64,000 bases of DNA from Sva-07 sp041685755 (lineage in GTDB: Bacteria; Actinomycetota; Acidimicrobiia; Acidimicrobiales; Ilumatobacteraceae): assembly GCA_041685755.1 (NCBI GenBank), contig JAWLFC010000005.1, forward strand, positions 1 to 64,000, read 5' to 3'. The position numbers and the translations under genes were made by a program. The notes under the pieces are model-generated. The model ran no database searches. It had not been told where the DNA came from and worked only from the letters and a program-made list of their open reading frames with translations. This document shows, in pieces, positions 32,032-40,565 of this stretch. Each line of letters begins with the position of its first letter. Positions within the stretch are counted from its first letter, which is position 1.

Positions 32032-32796
32032 ATGACGACCTCCCCCGTTCTGCCCGGCGCCGAACCGCTGTCGCACGTCGGCACCACGAACGTCGGTGCG
32101 CTCGTGATCCACGGGTTCACGGGCAATCCGATCTCGATGCGCGGTCTGGCCGACACGATGGTCGCCGCCGGCCACCACGTCGAGATGCCGCTCCTGCCGG
32201 GCCACGGCACGGTGATCGACGACATGCTCGACACGACGTGGGCCGACTGGACCGCCGAGGTCGCCGCCGCGCACGGCCGGCTCGCCGAGCGGGCCGACTC
32301 GATCGTCGTCATGGGCCTGAGCATGGGCGGTGCGCTGACGTTGTGGGCCGGCCTGCACCTCGACGCCGTCGCCGGTCTGGTGTGTGTCAACCCGGCAACG
32401 GTCCCGCTGCCCGCCGAGACGATCGCGATGCTCGCCGAGATGGTCGCCGACGGGACCGAGGTCGCACCGGGCATCAGCGGCGACATCGCCGACCCCGACG
32501 GTACGGAGAACGGCTACGACGGCACGCCGCTGCGACCGATCCTGTCGTTCATGAACGACGGCCTGGCGCCGATGACCGACCGATACGGCGAGTTGGCGAT
32601 GCCGCTGCTCCTGATCACCTCCCGCCAGGATCACGTCGTCGAGCCGGCCAACAGCGAGCACCTCGCCGCCACCCACGGCGGGGAGGTGGAACACGTGTGG
32701 CTCGAGCGCAGCTATCACGTCGCCACCGTCGACTTCGACGCCGCCGACATCAACCGACGCGCCGCCGAGTTCGTCGCCCGCGTGGCAGGTGCGTGA
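32032..32796 (+). CDS. Alpha/beta hydrolase, carboxylesterase/monoacylglycerol-lipase type
   Basis: A 254-residue hydrolase. The oxyanion loop is 'LVIHGFTGNP', the nucleophile Ser is in 'VMGLSMGGAL', the Asp is in 'SRQDHVV' and the His in 'ERSYHVATVDFD'. The order and length match Est30-like carboxylesterases. It follows the ferredoxin gene by 25 bases and overlaps or abuts lgt, so the three may be one transcript. Confidence 0.88.
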   Translation: MTTSPVLPGAEPLSHVGTTNVGALVIHGFTGNPISMRGLADTMVAAGHHVEMPLLPGHGTVIDDMLDTTWADWTAEVAAAHGRLAERADSIVVMGLSMGGALTLWAGLHLDAVAGLVCVNPATVPLPAETIAMLAEMVADGTEVAPGISGDIADPDGTENGYDGTPLRPILSFMNDGLAPMTDRYGELAMPLLLITSRQDHVVEPANSEHLAATHGGEVEHVWLERSYHVATVDFDAADINRRAAEFVARVAGA

Positions 32797-32803
32797 CGCG
32801 CTG

Positions 32804-33706
32804 ATGCCCGCCACGATCCCGAGCCCGTCGTTCAACTCGATCGACATCGGGCCCCTCAGCCTCAACCTGTACGGGTTGATGATCGCGCTCGGGGTGGTCG
32901 CTGCGGTCTGGCTGTTCGGCCGTCGGCTGGAAGAGCGCGAGATCGGCACCCGCGACGACGCCAGCTCGATCGCGATCTGGGCCGTGCTCGCGGGGCTGAT
33001 CGGCGCCCGGCTCTACCACGTCGTCACCGACTACGACCGGTTCCGCAACAACTGGGGCGAGATCCCGGCGATCTGGAACGGCGGGCTCGGCATCCCCGGC
33101 GGGCTGCTGCTCGGCGTACCCGTCGGGCTGTACTTCGCCCGACAGCGCGGCATCCCGATCGCCGTCGCCGCCACCTGCGCCGCACCCGCGATCCCGCTCG
33201 CACAGGCGATCGGGCGCTGGGGCAACTACTTCAACCAGGAGCTCTACGGCCGACCCACCGACCTGCCGTGGGCGCTCGAGATCGACGAGGCCCACCTGCT
33301 CGACGGGTTCGCCGTCGGCACGACCTTCCACCCGACGTTCCTCTACGAGTCGCTCTGGAGCCTCGGACTGTGCCTGCTGTTGATCTGGATCGATCGCCGG
33401 TTCCGGCCCGCACCGGGCCAGCTGTTCGTGATGTACGTGATGGGGTACGGCATCGGCCGGTTCTGGGTCGAGGGTCTGCGGATCGACCCTGCCGACGAGA
33501 TCGCCGGACTGCGCCTCAACCAGTGGGTCGCTCTCGTGGCGGTCGTGCTCAGCGCGGCGCTGCTGGTGTGGATGCGCCGCCACCCGATCGCCGAACCGGT
33601 GATCGAGCAACCGGGCGAACCCGACGACGACCTCTCCGTGGCCGCCGACGACCAGGCCGACGAGCAGGCCGACGATCCGGCTGACGAGGTGCGCTCAGGC
33701 GACTAG
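32804..33706 (+). CDS. lgt: Prolipoprotein diacylglyceryl transferase
   Basis: A 300-residue, seven-span membrane enzyme that transfers diacylglycerol to the lipobox Cys of prolipoproteins such as PotD above. The signature is 'AIGRWGNYFNQELYGRPT', preceded by 'GARLYHVVTDYDR' and followed by 'FHPTFLYESLWSL'. ATG 32804 is used; an in-frame GTG at 32789 overlapping the hydrolase gene is also possible. A 45-residue acidic C-terminal tail extends past the last span, as often in actinobacteria. Confidence 0.93.
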   Translation: MPATIPSPSFNSIDIGPLSLNLYGLMIALGVVAAVWLFGRRLEEREIGTRDDASSIAIWAVLAGLIGARLYHVVTDYDRFRNNWGEIPAIWNGGLGIPGGLLLGVPVGLYFARQRGIPIAVAATCAAPAIPLAQAIGRWGNYFNQELYGRPTDLPWALEIDEAHLLDGFAVGTTFHPTFLYESLWSLGLCLLLIWIDRRFRPAPGQLFVMYVMGYGIGRFWVEGLRIDPADEIAGLRLNQWVALVAVVLSAALLVWMRRHPIAEPVIEQPGEPDDDLSVAADDQADEQADDPADEVRSGD

Positions 33707-34768
33707 GCGGGCGCCGGTCGCGGTGTCGAACAGGTGCACGCCGCTCGGTCGGGGCACGAGGCTGACCCGGTCGCCGGCGCGCAACGTGCTCAACCCGTCG
33801 GTGCGGGCGACGACGTCGCGGTCGCGGCCCTCGGTGACGCAGTAGAGGAAGGCCTCCGAGCCGAGCTCCTCGACGAACTGCACCGTGGCGTCGAGGCCGC
33901 CCTCGGTGGCGACGTCGAGGTCGTTCGGACGGACACCGATCGTCACGCCACTCGACGTGAGCGCCTGGCGTTGCGTCGGTGTCATCGGCACCGTCAGCGT
34001 GCCGAAGTTCGCCCCGGCGTCGTCGGCGGTCGCGTCGAGCAGGTTCATCGCCGGCGAGCCGATGAACCCGGCGACGAACGCGTTCACCGGGTCGGTGAAC
34101 AACGTCCGAGGCGAGGCGCACTGTTGCAGCACACCGTTGTCCAAGACCGCGACGCGGTCGCCCATCGTCATCGCTTCGGTCTGGTCGTGGGTCACGTACA
34201 CGGTGGTCACGCCGAGGTCGCGCTGGAGCGCGGCGATCTGGGTGCGGGTCTGCACGCGCAGCTTGGCGTCGAGGTTCGACAGCGGCTCGTCCATCAGGAA
34301 CACCTGCGGTTCGCGCACGATCGCCCGTCCCATCGCCACGCGCTGGCGCTGACCGCCGGACAGGTTCGCCGGCTTGCGGTCGAGCAGGTCGCCGAGGTCG
34401 AGGATCCGGGCCGCCTCCTTCACCCTCGTGGCCCGCTGCGGCTTGTGCATCTTCTTGACCTTCAGGTGGAAGCCGATGTTCTCCGCCACCGTCATGTGCG
34501 GATACAGCGCGTAGGACTGGAAGACCATGGCGATGTCACGGTCCTTCGGCGCGGTGAAGGTCACGTCGCGTTCGCCGATGAAGACGCGACCCTCGTCGAT
34601 CGGTTCCAGGCCGGCGAGCATCCGGAGTGTCGTGGACTTGCCGCAGCCCGACGGCCCGACGAGGACGAGGAACTCGCCGTCGCCGATCTCCAGGTCGAGT
34701 GCGTCGACGGCGGGGACGTCGCTGCCGGGGTAGATGCGGCTCGCGCCGTCGAAGGTGACCGTGGCCAA
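33695..34768 (-). CDS. Sugar ABC transporter ATP-binding protein (UgpC/MsiK type)
   Basis: A 357-residue ATPase. Walker A is GPSGCGKST (38-46), the signature LSGGQRQR starts at 136, Walker B is FLMDEP (157-162), and the C-terminal ~120 residues form OB/TOBE domains ('MNLLDATADDAGANFGTLTV', GVRPNDLDV). No ATG or GTG fits the N-terminus; TTG 34768 follows a CAGGAG ribosome-binding site by 6 bases and is the start. No permease or binding-protein gene adjoins, so it may serve several sugar transporters like Streptomyces MsiK. It is divergent from an alpha-galactosidase gene. Confidence 0.88.
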   Translation of the reverse strand: MATVTFDGASRIYPGSDVPAVDALDLEIGDGEFLVLVGPSGCGKSTTLRMLAGLEPIDEGRVFIGERDVTFTAPKDRDIAMVFQSYALYPHMTVAENIGFHLKVKKMHKPQRATRVKEAARILDLGDLLDRKPANLSGGQRQRVAMGRAIVREPQVFLMDEPLSNLDAKLRVQTRTQIAALQRDLGVTTVYVTHDQTEAMTMGDRVAVLDNGVLQQCASPRTLFTDPVNAFVAGFIGSPAMNLLDATADDAGANFGTLTVPMTPTQRQALTSSGVTIGVRPNDLDVATEGGLDATVQFVEELGSEAFLYCVTEGRDRDVVARTDGLSTLRAGDRVSLVPRPSGVHLFDTATGARLVA

Positions 34769-34855
34769 GTGACGCTCCTGTGATCTCGATCGGGGGCTTG
34801 CGCCGCCATCTTTGTCGTTGGTGGCGGCGGATGCCACCCATGCTGAACTGTGTCG
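34769..34855. promoter_or_regulatory. Divergent region, ABC ATPase / alpha-galactosidase
   Basis: This 87-base gap contains an inverted repeat CGCCGCCA (34801-34808) and TGGCGGCG (34822-34829) with a 13-base spacer, possibly a sugar-responsive operator or a hairpin. CAGGAG near 34775-34780 (minus strand) is the ATPase ribosome-binding site and decides its TTG start. Confidence 0.45.
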
Positions 34856-36964
34856 ATGCCCGACCTCGTGCACCTGACCGGCCGCTCGTGCGACGTCGTC
34901 GTCGACGTGGCCGACGGTATTCCGGTGATCGTCCACTGGGGATCGCCACTCGGTCCGGGCGTCGAGCCCGGTGCACTGGTCGCGGCGCTCGAGCGGCCGT
35001 CGGTGGCGGGCTCGATGCAACGCGTCACCCCGGTCGCCGTCGTCCCCGTGCACGGCGACGGGTTCGTCGGGCGGCCCGGACTCGCGGGCCACCGCGGCGG
35101 GGGACGCGACTGGTCGCCGCGCTTCTCCCTCGTCGACCACCGCATCGAGGAGAGCACGCTGACCGTCGAGGCCCGCGACGAGCGGGCGCAACTGACGATC
35201 GTGACCACGATCACCCTCGGCGATGTGTTGACGGTTCGGGCGACGATCGTCAACACCGGCGAGCAGCGGTACTCGCTGGACGCGCTGACGGTCACGCTGC
35301 CGCTCGCCGACCACGCCGACGAACTGCTCCGCTTCGAGGGGCGCTGGTCTCGCGAGTTCCATCCGGTGCGCAGCGCCTGGCGGGACGGCGCCGTCGTGTC
35401 GGAGAACCGGCGGGGACGGACCTCGCACGAACACGTCCCGCTGCTGTTCGCCGGGACGGCCGGCTTCGGCGAGTGGAGCGGCGAGGTGTGGGGCGTGCAC
35501 GTCGCCTGGAGCGGCAACCACACGATGCTGGCCGAACGCCTCGCCGACGGCCGCCGCTACGCGCAGGGCGGTGAGCTGCTGCATCCGGGCGAGGTCGTGC
35601 TGGAAGCGGGCGAGTCGTACACGACGCCGGAGGTCGTCGCCGTGTACTCCTCGGACGGGCTGACGCCGGCGACCTGGGGCTTCCATCGGTTCGTGCGGTC
35701 GAGCGGGACGCATCCGGCGGCGCCGCGACCCGTGCTGCTCAACACCTGGGAGGCGGTCTACTTCGACCACGACCTCGACCGCCTGCGCGCGCTGGCCACC
35801 GTCGCCGCCGAGGTCGGTGTCGAACGGTTCGTGCTCGACGACGGATGGTTCGGCTCGCGACGCGACGACACGTCGGGCCTCGGCGACTGGTGGGTCTCGC
35901 CGGAGGTGTACCCCGACGGGTTGTCGCCGCTGATCGACCACGTCACCGGGCTCGGCATGGAGTTCGGCATCTGGGTCGAACCCGAGATGGTCAGCCCCGA
36001 CAGTGACCTCTTCCGGGCGCATCCCGACTGGGCGTTGACGACCGACGGCTACGAGCCGGTGCTCGGACGCAACCAGCTCGTGCTCGACCTCGGTCGGCCG
36101 GACGCGTTCGCGCACGTCCTCGGTCTCCTCGACGCGTTGCTCGCCGAGCACGCCATCTCCTACGTCAAGTGGGACATGAACCGCGACCACGTGCAGGGCT
36201 CCGGCGCGACCGGCGCGCCCGGCACGCACACCCAGACACTCGCGCTCTACGCGTTGCTCGACGAGCTGCGCTCGCGTCATCCGGCCGTCGAGTTCGAATC
36301 GTGTGCGAGCGGTGGTGGCCGCGTCGACCTCGAGATCCTCCGGCGCGCCGAGCGGGTGTGGACCAGCGACTGCAACGACGCGCTCGAACGCCAGACGATC
36401 CAGCGCGGCGCCTCGATGCTGATCCCACCCGAGGCGATGGGCGCCCACATCGGCCCTCGCCGGGCCCACACGACCGGGCGGCGTCACACGCTCGCGTTCC
36501 GGGCGGCGACGGCGCTGTTCGGCCACCTCGGTGTCGAGTGGAACGTGATGCGGCTCGACGCCGACGAGCGCGCCGAGCTGGCGGCGGCGATCGCCCTGCA
36601 CAAGCGCTTCCGGCCGCTGTTGCACTCCGGCGACGTGGTGCGTTTCGACACCGAAGCGCCGTACCTGGGGCACGGCGTGTACGCCGCCGACCGGTCCGAG
36701 GCGCTCGTGTCGTTCGCGCAGCTGACCACCGCGGCGAGCCTCACGCCAGCGCCGCTGCGCCTGCCGGGTCTCGATCCCGATCGGCGGTACCGGGTCGAGC
36801 ACGTCGCCCTGCCGGGTGAACGATGGGGGATGGCGCTCACGCAGCCGACGTGGCTGGCGGACGGCATCGAGTTGACCGGGCGTCAGCTCGCCGCGCACGG
36901 CGTCCGGCCGCCGGTGCTGCACCCCGAGTCGGCGGTGCTGTTCGCACTCATCGCCCAGAGCTGA
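34856..36964 (+). CDS. GH36 alpha-galactosidase
   Basis: A 702-residue enzyme with an N-terminal beta-supersandwich (~270 residues), a TIM barrel and a C-terminal beta domain. The nucleophile is D440 in 'YVKWDMNRDH' and the acid/base is D505 in 'RVWTSDCNDALER', after 'FESCASGGGRVDLEIL'. 'VLDDGWFGSRRDDTSGLGDW' is also diagnostic. It releases alpha-linked galactose; no signal peptide is present, so it acts on imported oligosaccharides. ATG 34856 and GTG 34850 are both possible starts. Confidence 0.93.
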   Translation: MPDLVHLTGRSCDVVVDVADGIPVIVHWGSPLGPGVEPGALVAALERPSVAGSMQRVTPVAVVPVHGDGFVGRPGLAGHRGGGRDWSPRFSLVDHRIEESTLTVEARDERAQLTIVTTITLGDVLTVRATIVNTGEQRYSLDALTVTLPLADHADELLRFEGRWSREFHPVRSAWRDGAVVSENRRGRTSHEHVPLLFAGTAGFGEWSGEVWGVHVAWSGNHTMLAERLADGRRYAQGGELLHPGEVVLEAGESYTTPEVVAVYSSDGLTPATWGFHRFVRSSGTHPAAPRPVLLNTWEAVYFDHDLDRLRALATVAAEVGVERFVLDDGWFGSRRDDTSGLGDWWVSPEVYPDGLSPLIDHVTGLGMEFGIWVEPEMVSPDSDLFRAHPDWALTTDGYEPVLGRNQLVLDLGRPDAFAHVLGLLDALLAEHAISYVKWDMNRDHVQGSGATGAPGTHTQTLALYALLDELRSRHPAVEFESCASGGGRVDLEILRRAERVWTSDCNDALERQTIQRGASMLIPPEAMGAHIGPRRAHTTGRRHTLAFRAATALFGHLGVEWNVMRLDADERAELAAAIALHKRFRPLLHSGDVVRFDTEAPYLGHGVYAADRSEALVSFAQLTTAASLTPAPLRLPGLDPDRRYRVEHVALPGERWGMALTQPTWLADGIELTGRQLAAHGVRPPVLHPESAVLFALIAQS

Positions 36965-37083
36965 AGCGGGGCGGGCCGCAACTGCGTCACAGCCCCCTGT
37001 CAGGGTCGTGGCTGAGGAGCGGATGCACCGGCTCCGACTCGTCGCCGACGCGACCGACTGCCAGCACGAGCCCGGGAGGAACC

Positions 37084-38301
37084 ATGGGCAAGAACAACCG
37101 TCGACGTCACGTCGACGACCAGCGGCGGGCCACCGAGCGCCACCGCCAGCTCGAGCAGATGCTCGGCCAGGTGTTGCGTGACCGGCTGTGGGCGAATGGG
37201 TGGCAGCCCGACGAACTCCTCCGCCAGGTTCGCCGGACGGGCGGCGCGGGCGAAGTCGACGTCGTGGCGATGGCGGTCGCAGCTGACACCGCGCATCACG
37301 ACCGTGTCGGCAACGTGATCCACGATTCGTGGCGTCGTCAGGTCGACCGCATCGTTGCGCCGTGCGGCCACGAACCCGGTCGCGACGGATGGTTGGCACG
37401 GTGGCTCGACACGGTCGGACGTGATGCCGGCCTGAACACGCTCCGAGCCCTTCTGGACCGACTCCGGAGCCTGCCAGGGCTGCCCCCACTGATCGCGCCG
37501 CCCGGTTCGACGGGTGGCGCAGATGTGGATGTCGGCCTGCTCGACATCGCTGCGAGCCCGAAGCTCGTGACGATCCGTGGGCTGCTCGCCAAGGCCGAGT
37601 CGACCGAGTTCCCTGCCGAGGCCGAGGCGTTCACCGCCAAGGCGCAGGCCATGATGACCGAGGCCCGCCTCGACGAAGCCTCCGTGCGTGCGGGCAGTGG
37701 CCGGCGGTCGACAGGCCGGGCGGCGTCGGCGATCCGGATCTCGATCGACGAGCCCTACGTCTCGTCGAAGCGGTCGCTCCTGCACGTCGTCGCCGGAGCG
37801 AACGACGTTCGCTGTGTGTTCCATCGCGGTGTCGATCTGGCAACGCTGGTCGGACCGGTCGGACAGCTCGCGCATGTCGAGTTGTTGTTCACCTCGCTGT
37901 TGATCCAGGTCCAAGCGGCCCTCACCACCGCAGCGGCCGACGCGCCGGCCGGTGACCACATTCGCAGTCGCGGCTACCGATCGTCGTTCATCGTCGGGTT
38001 CGCGGGACGCATCGGCGAGCGGTTGCGGCAGGCTCGAGATACCTCGCTCGCCGGTGCGACCGCCGACGTGCTGCCGGTCCTGGCGGCCGATGATCGAGCG
38101 ACCGCCGAGCTCTTCGAGCGTGTGGTCGGTCGTACCACGAGATTTCGGTCGTCGGCGAGCTACGACGCCGACGGCGTCCGAGCGGGCGCGAGCGCGGCCG
38201 ATCGTGCGGCGCTGCGGGAGACCGGCCTGAACGGAGCGGTGACGGTGACGACCGCGATACCGTCTCGGTCGTGGCGACCCGTCACCGACCCGAGGTCATG
38301 A
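37084..38301 (+). CDS. DUF2786 domain protein
   Basis: A 405-residue protein of unknown function. The DUF2786 motif is clear at about residues 155-200 ('LVTIRGLLAKAESTEFPAEA' followed by EAFTAKAQAMM). The N-terminal part is basic and helical; a downstream alpha/beta domain ('LLHVVAGANDVRCVFHRGVD', then 'GYRSSFIVGFAGRIGERLR') is the usual partner. GGAGGA precedes ATG 37084. A role in phage or nucleic-acid biology is sometimes assumed, but nothing here proves it. The DnaJC28-like gene starts one base after its stop. Confidence 0.8.
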   Translation: MGKNNRRRHVDDQRRATERHRQLEQMLGQVLRDRLWANGWQPDELLRQVRRTGGAGEVDVVAMAVAADTAHHDRVGNVIHDSWRRQVDRIVAPCGHEPGRDGWLARWLDTVGRDAGLNTLRALLDRLRSLPGLPPLIAPPGSTGGADVDVGLLDIAASPKLVTIRGLLAKAESTEFPAEAEAFTAKAQAMMTEARLDEASVRAGSGRRSTGRAASAIRISIDEPYVSSKRSLLHVVAGANDVRCVFHRGVDLATLVGPVGQLAHVELLFTSLLIQVQAALTTAAADAPAGDHIRSRGYRSSFIVGFAGRIGERLRQARDTSLAGATADVLPVLAADDRATAELFERVVGRTTRFRSSASYDADGVRAGASAADRAALRETGLNGAVTVTTAIPSRSWRPVTDPRS

Positions 38302-38302
38302 C

Positions 38303-38803
38303 GTGACCGAGCGCAAGCCGACCGGGCTGAGCTGGGAGTCGTGGACCGAGAAGCAGATCGAGGAGGGCCGCCGCGCCGGGCTCTTCGACGGCCTCGACGG
38401 GGAGGGCAGACCGATCGAGGGGCTCGACGGCGTCCACGACGAGGACTGGTGGGTCAAGGCCAAGCTCCGCCGCGAGGAGATCGACTACCTCCCGCCGACG
38501 ATCGCCATCCGCGCTCAACGTGACGCTGCGGTGGCCGCCGCGCTCGCGGCATCCGACGAGGCCGAGGTACGCAGGGTCATCGGGGAGATCAACGAGCGCA
38601 TCCGCTACGTCAACAGCCACACCGTCTCGGGGCCGCCCTCCACCGTCTGGGTGGTCGACGTCGACGAGATCCTGGCGCGGTGGCGTCACGAGCGACCGCA
38701 ACTGCCAGCGACACCGCCAGCGCCCCACCCCACCGAAATGTCGCGCTCCGATTGCGCTGAGCGCAACCGGAGCGGACTTTTTCGGTGGTGGTGGCGCCGG
38801 TAG
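38303..38803 (+). CDS. DnaJC28-like (DUF1992) protein
   Basis: A 166-residue protein from GTG 38303. The N-terminal domain matches the conserved DnaJ-homologue-subfamily-C-28 region: 'SWESWTEKQIEEGRRAGLFD' then DWWVKAKLRREEIDYLPPT. No J domain is present. The biochemical role is unknown. The last ~25 codons run through a long RNA hairpin (38730-38788), so the C-terminal SRSDCAERNRSGLF... may be structure-imposed rather than functional. Confidence 0.8.
   Translation: MTERKPTGLSWESWTEKQIEEGRRAGLFDGLDGEGRPIEGLDGVHDEDWWVKAKLRREEIDYLPPTIAIRAQRDAAVAAALAASDEAEVRRVIGEINERIRYVNSHTVSGPPSTVWVVDVDEILARWRHERPQLPATPPAPHPTEMSRSDCAERNRSGLFRWWWRR
38730..38788 (+). promoter_or_regulatory. Long hairpin upstream of gatC
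   Basis: Outer arms CCACCGAAA (38730-38738) and TTTCGGTGG (38780-38788); inner arms GCTCCG (38745-38750)/CGGAGC (38768-38773) and TTGCGC (38752-38757)/GCGCAA (38761-38766) with a 3-base loop. It lies inside the end of the DnaJC28-like frame and ends 26 bases before the gatC start. It could terminate or attenuate read-through into gatCAB. A T5 run is part of the right arm. Confidence 0.62.
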
Positions 38804-38814
38804 CGTGAGCGGTC

Positions 38815-39117
38815 GTGTCCGACCGCATCACTCCAGAGGCCGTTGCCAAGGTGGCCAAGCTCGCGCGGCTGTCGTTGACCGACGACGAACTCCAGCAGGC
38901 GACCCACCAGCTCGGCGACATGCTCGACCACTTCGCCGACATCGATGCGCTCGACCTCGCCGGCGTCGAGCCGATGACGCATCCCACGCCGATCGCCAAC
39001 GTGATGCGCGAGGACATCGAGATGGACTGCCTCGACCGCGACGAGGTGCTCGCCGCCGCGCCGGCTGCCGAGGACGGGCGCTTCCGAGTCCCGCCGATCA
39101 TCGGGCTCGAGGACTGA
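38815..39117 (+). CDS. gatC: Asp-tRNA(Asn)/Glu-tRNA(Gln) amidotransferase subunit C
   Basis: A 100-residue GatC, the small clamp that holds GatA to GatB. The pattern 'VAKLARLSLTDDELQQATHQ' and 'VEPMTHPTPIANVMREDI' is complete. GTG 38815 is the start. It is followed by gatA after 2 bases and is the first gene of gatCAB; the long hairpin just upstream may regulate it. Confidence 0.94.
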   Translation: MSDRITPEAVAKVAKLARLSLTDDELQQATHQLGDMLDHFADIDALDLAGVEPMTHPTPIANVMREDIEMDCLDRDEVLAAAPAAEDGRFRVPPIIGLED

Positions 39118-39119
39118 GC

Positions 39120-40565
39120 GTGTCCGACATCGACCACCGCACGCCGCCGAGCAGCGTCGCCGACATCGCCTGGAACGTCCGCAACAACGTCACCAGCGCG
39201 GCCGACGTCGTCGAAGCGCACCTGGCCGAGATCGAGCGACGCGAGGGCGACATCCACGCCTTCAACCTCGTGCTCGCCGACGACGCCCGGGCCCGGGCCG
39301 GCGAGATCGACGACGCCGTCGCCGTCGGACGTGATCCCGGTCCGCTCGCCGGGGTGCCGATCGCGCTCAAGGACAACATGTGCACCCGTGGCATCCCGAC
39401 GACGTGCTCGTCGAAGATCCTCGACGGCTGGAAGCCACCGTACGACGCCACCGTCGTCACGAAGCTCCGCGACGCCGGTGCCGTGATCGTCGGCAAGACC
39501 AACCTCGACGAGTTCGCCATGGGATCGAGCACCGAGAACTCCGCGTTCGGAGCGACCCGCAACCCCCACGACACCACCCGGGTGCCCGGTGGCTCGAGCG
39601 GTGGATCCGCCGCGGCCGTGGCCGCGGGCTTCGCCGCGGCCGGCCTCGGCTCCGACACCGGCGGCTCGATCCGCCAGCCGGCTGCCCTGTGTGGCGTGGT
39701 GGGGGTCAAACCCACGTACGGTGCGGTGAGCCGCCTCGGCCTGGTCGCGTTCGCGTCGAGCCTCGACCAGATCGGCCCGTTCACCCACGACGTCGCCGAC
39801 GCCGCGCTCGTTCTCGAAGCGATCTCGGGCCACGACCCGATGGATTCCACCTCGATCGCCCAGGGTCCACTCGAGATCTCGCGCCAGCTCGACTTCGGTG
39901 TCATGGGTCTGCGCGTCGGGCGCATCACCGACCTCCCGGAGGGGGCGAGTCCCGACGTGGTGGAGCGGCTGGAGCAGGCGTTCGACGAGTTGCGCGACGC
40001 CGGCGCCGAGATCGTCGACGTCGAGGTGCCGGCGTTCGGTTACGGCCTGACCGCGTACTACCTGATCGCACCCGCCGAGGCCTCCAGCAACCTCGCCCGG
40101 TACGACGGCGTGCGCTTCGGACACCGGGTCGAGGCGCCCGACACCAACGCGATGTACATGGCGACGCGGACCGACGGTTTCGGCGCGGAGGTCAAGCGCC
40201 GCATCATGCTCGGCACCTACGCCCTGTCGGCCGGCTACTACGACGCGTACTACGGGCGGGCGCTGAAGGTCCGGCGCCGCATCGCCGACGACTTCGCGGC
40301 TGCCTACGCTCGCGCCGACGTGCTGCTGACACCGGCCTCGCCGACGGTGGCATTCCACTTCGGTGACAAGACCTCCGACCCGATGTCGATGTACCTCTGC
40401 GACACCTACACGATCCCGTCGAACCTCACCGGCGACCCGGCCATGAGCGTCCCGTTCGGGACCGGCGACGACGGGTTGCCGGTCGGCATCCAGGTGCTCG
40501 CACCTGCGCTCCAGGAGGCGACGATGTTCCGCACCGCTGCCGAACTCGAACGGCGGGCGCCGTGA
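39120..40565 (+). CDS. gatA: Asp-tRNA(Asn)/Glu-tRNA(Gln) amidotransferase subunit A
   Basis: A 481-residue amidase-signature enzyme that supplies ammonia from glutamine. The Ser-cisSer-Lys triad is K84 ('PIALKDNMC'), S159 in GGSSGGS and S183 in 'GSDTGGSIRQPAA'. GTG 39120 follows the gatC stop closely. Its stop overlaps the start of gatB (TGATG). Standard length for the family. Confidence 0.96.
   Translation: MSDIDHRTPPSSVADIAWNVRNNVTSAADVVEAHLAEIERREGDIHAFNLVLADDARARAGEIDDAVAVGRDPGPLAGVPIALKDNMCTRGIPTTCSSKILDGWKPPYDATVVTKLRDAGAVIVGKTNLDEFAMGSSTENSAFGATRNPHDTTRVPGGSSGGSAAAVAAGFAAAGLGSDTGGSIRQPAALCGVVGVKPTYGAVSRLGLVAFASSLDQIGPFTHDVADAALVLEAISGHDPMDSTSIAQGPLEISRQLDFGVMGLRVGRITDLPEGASPDVVERLEQAFDELRDAGAEIVDVEVPAFGYGLTAYYLIAPAEASSNLARYDGVRFGHRVEAPDTNAMYMATRTDGFGAEVKRRIMLGTYALSAGYYDAYYGRALKVRRRIADDFAAAYARADVLLTPASPTVAFHFGDKTSDPMSMYLCDTYTIPSNLTGDPAMSVPFGTGDDGLPVGIQVLAPALQEATMFRTAAELERRAP

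Noticed and set aside
33695..37489. A 1264-codon open frame on the minus strand covering the ABC ATPase and the alpha-galactosidase gene
   Set aside because: Only its last 357 codons (from TTG 34768) resemble a protein; the rest is the antisense shadow of the GH36 gene and is rich in Arg, Gly and Ala.
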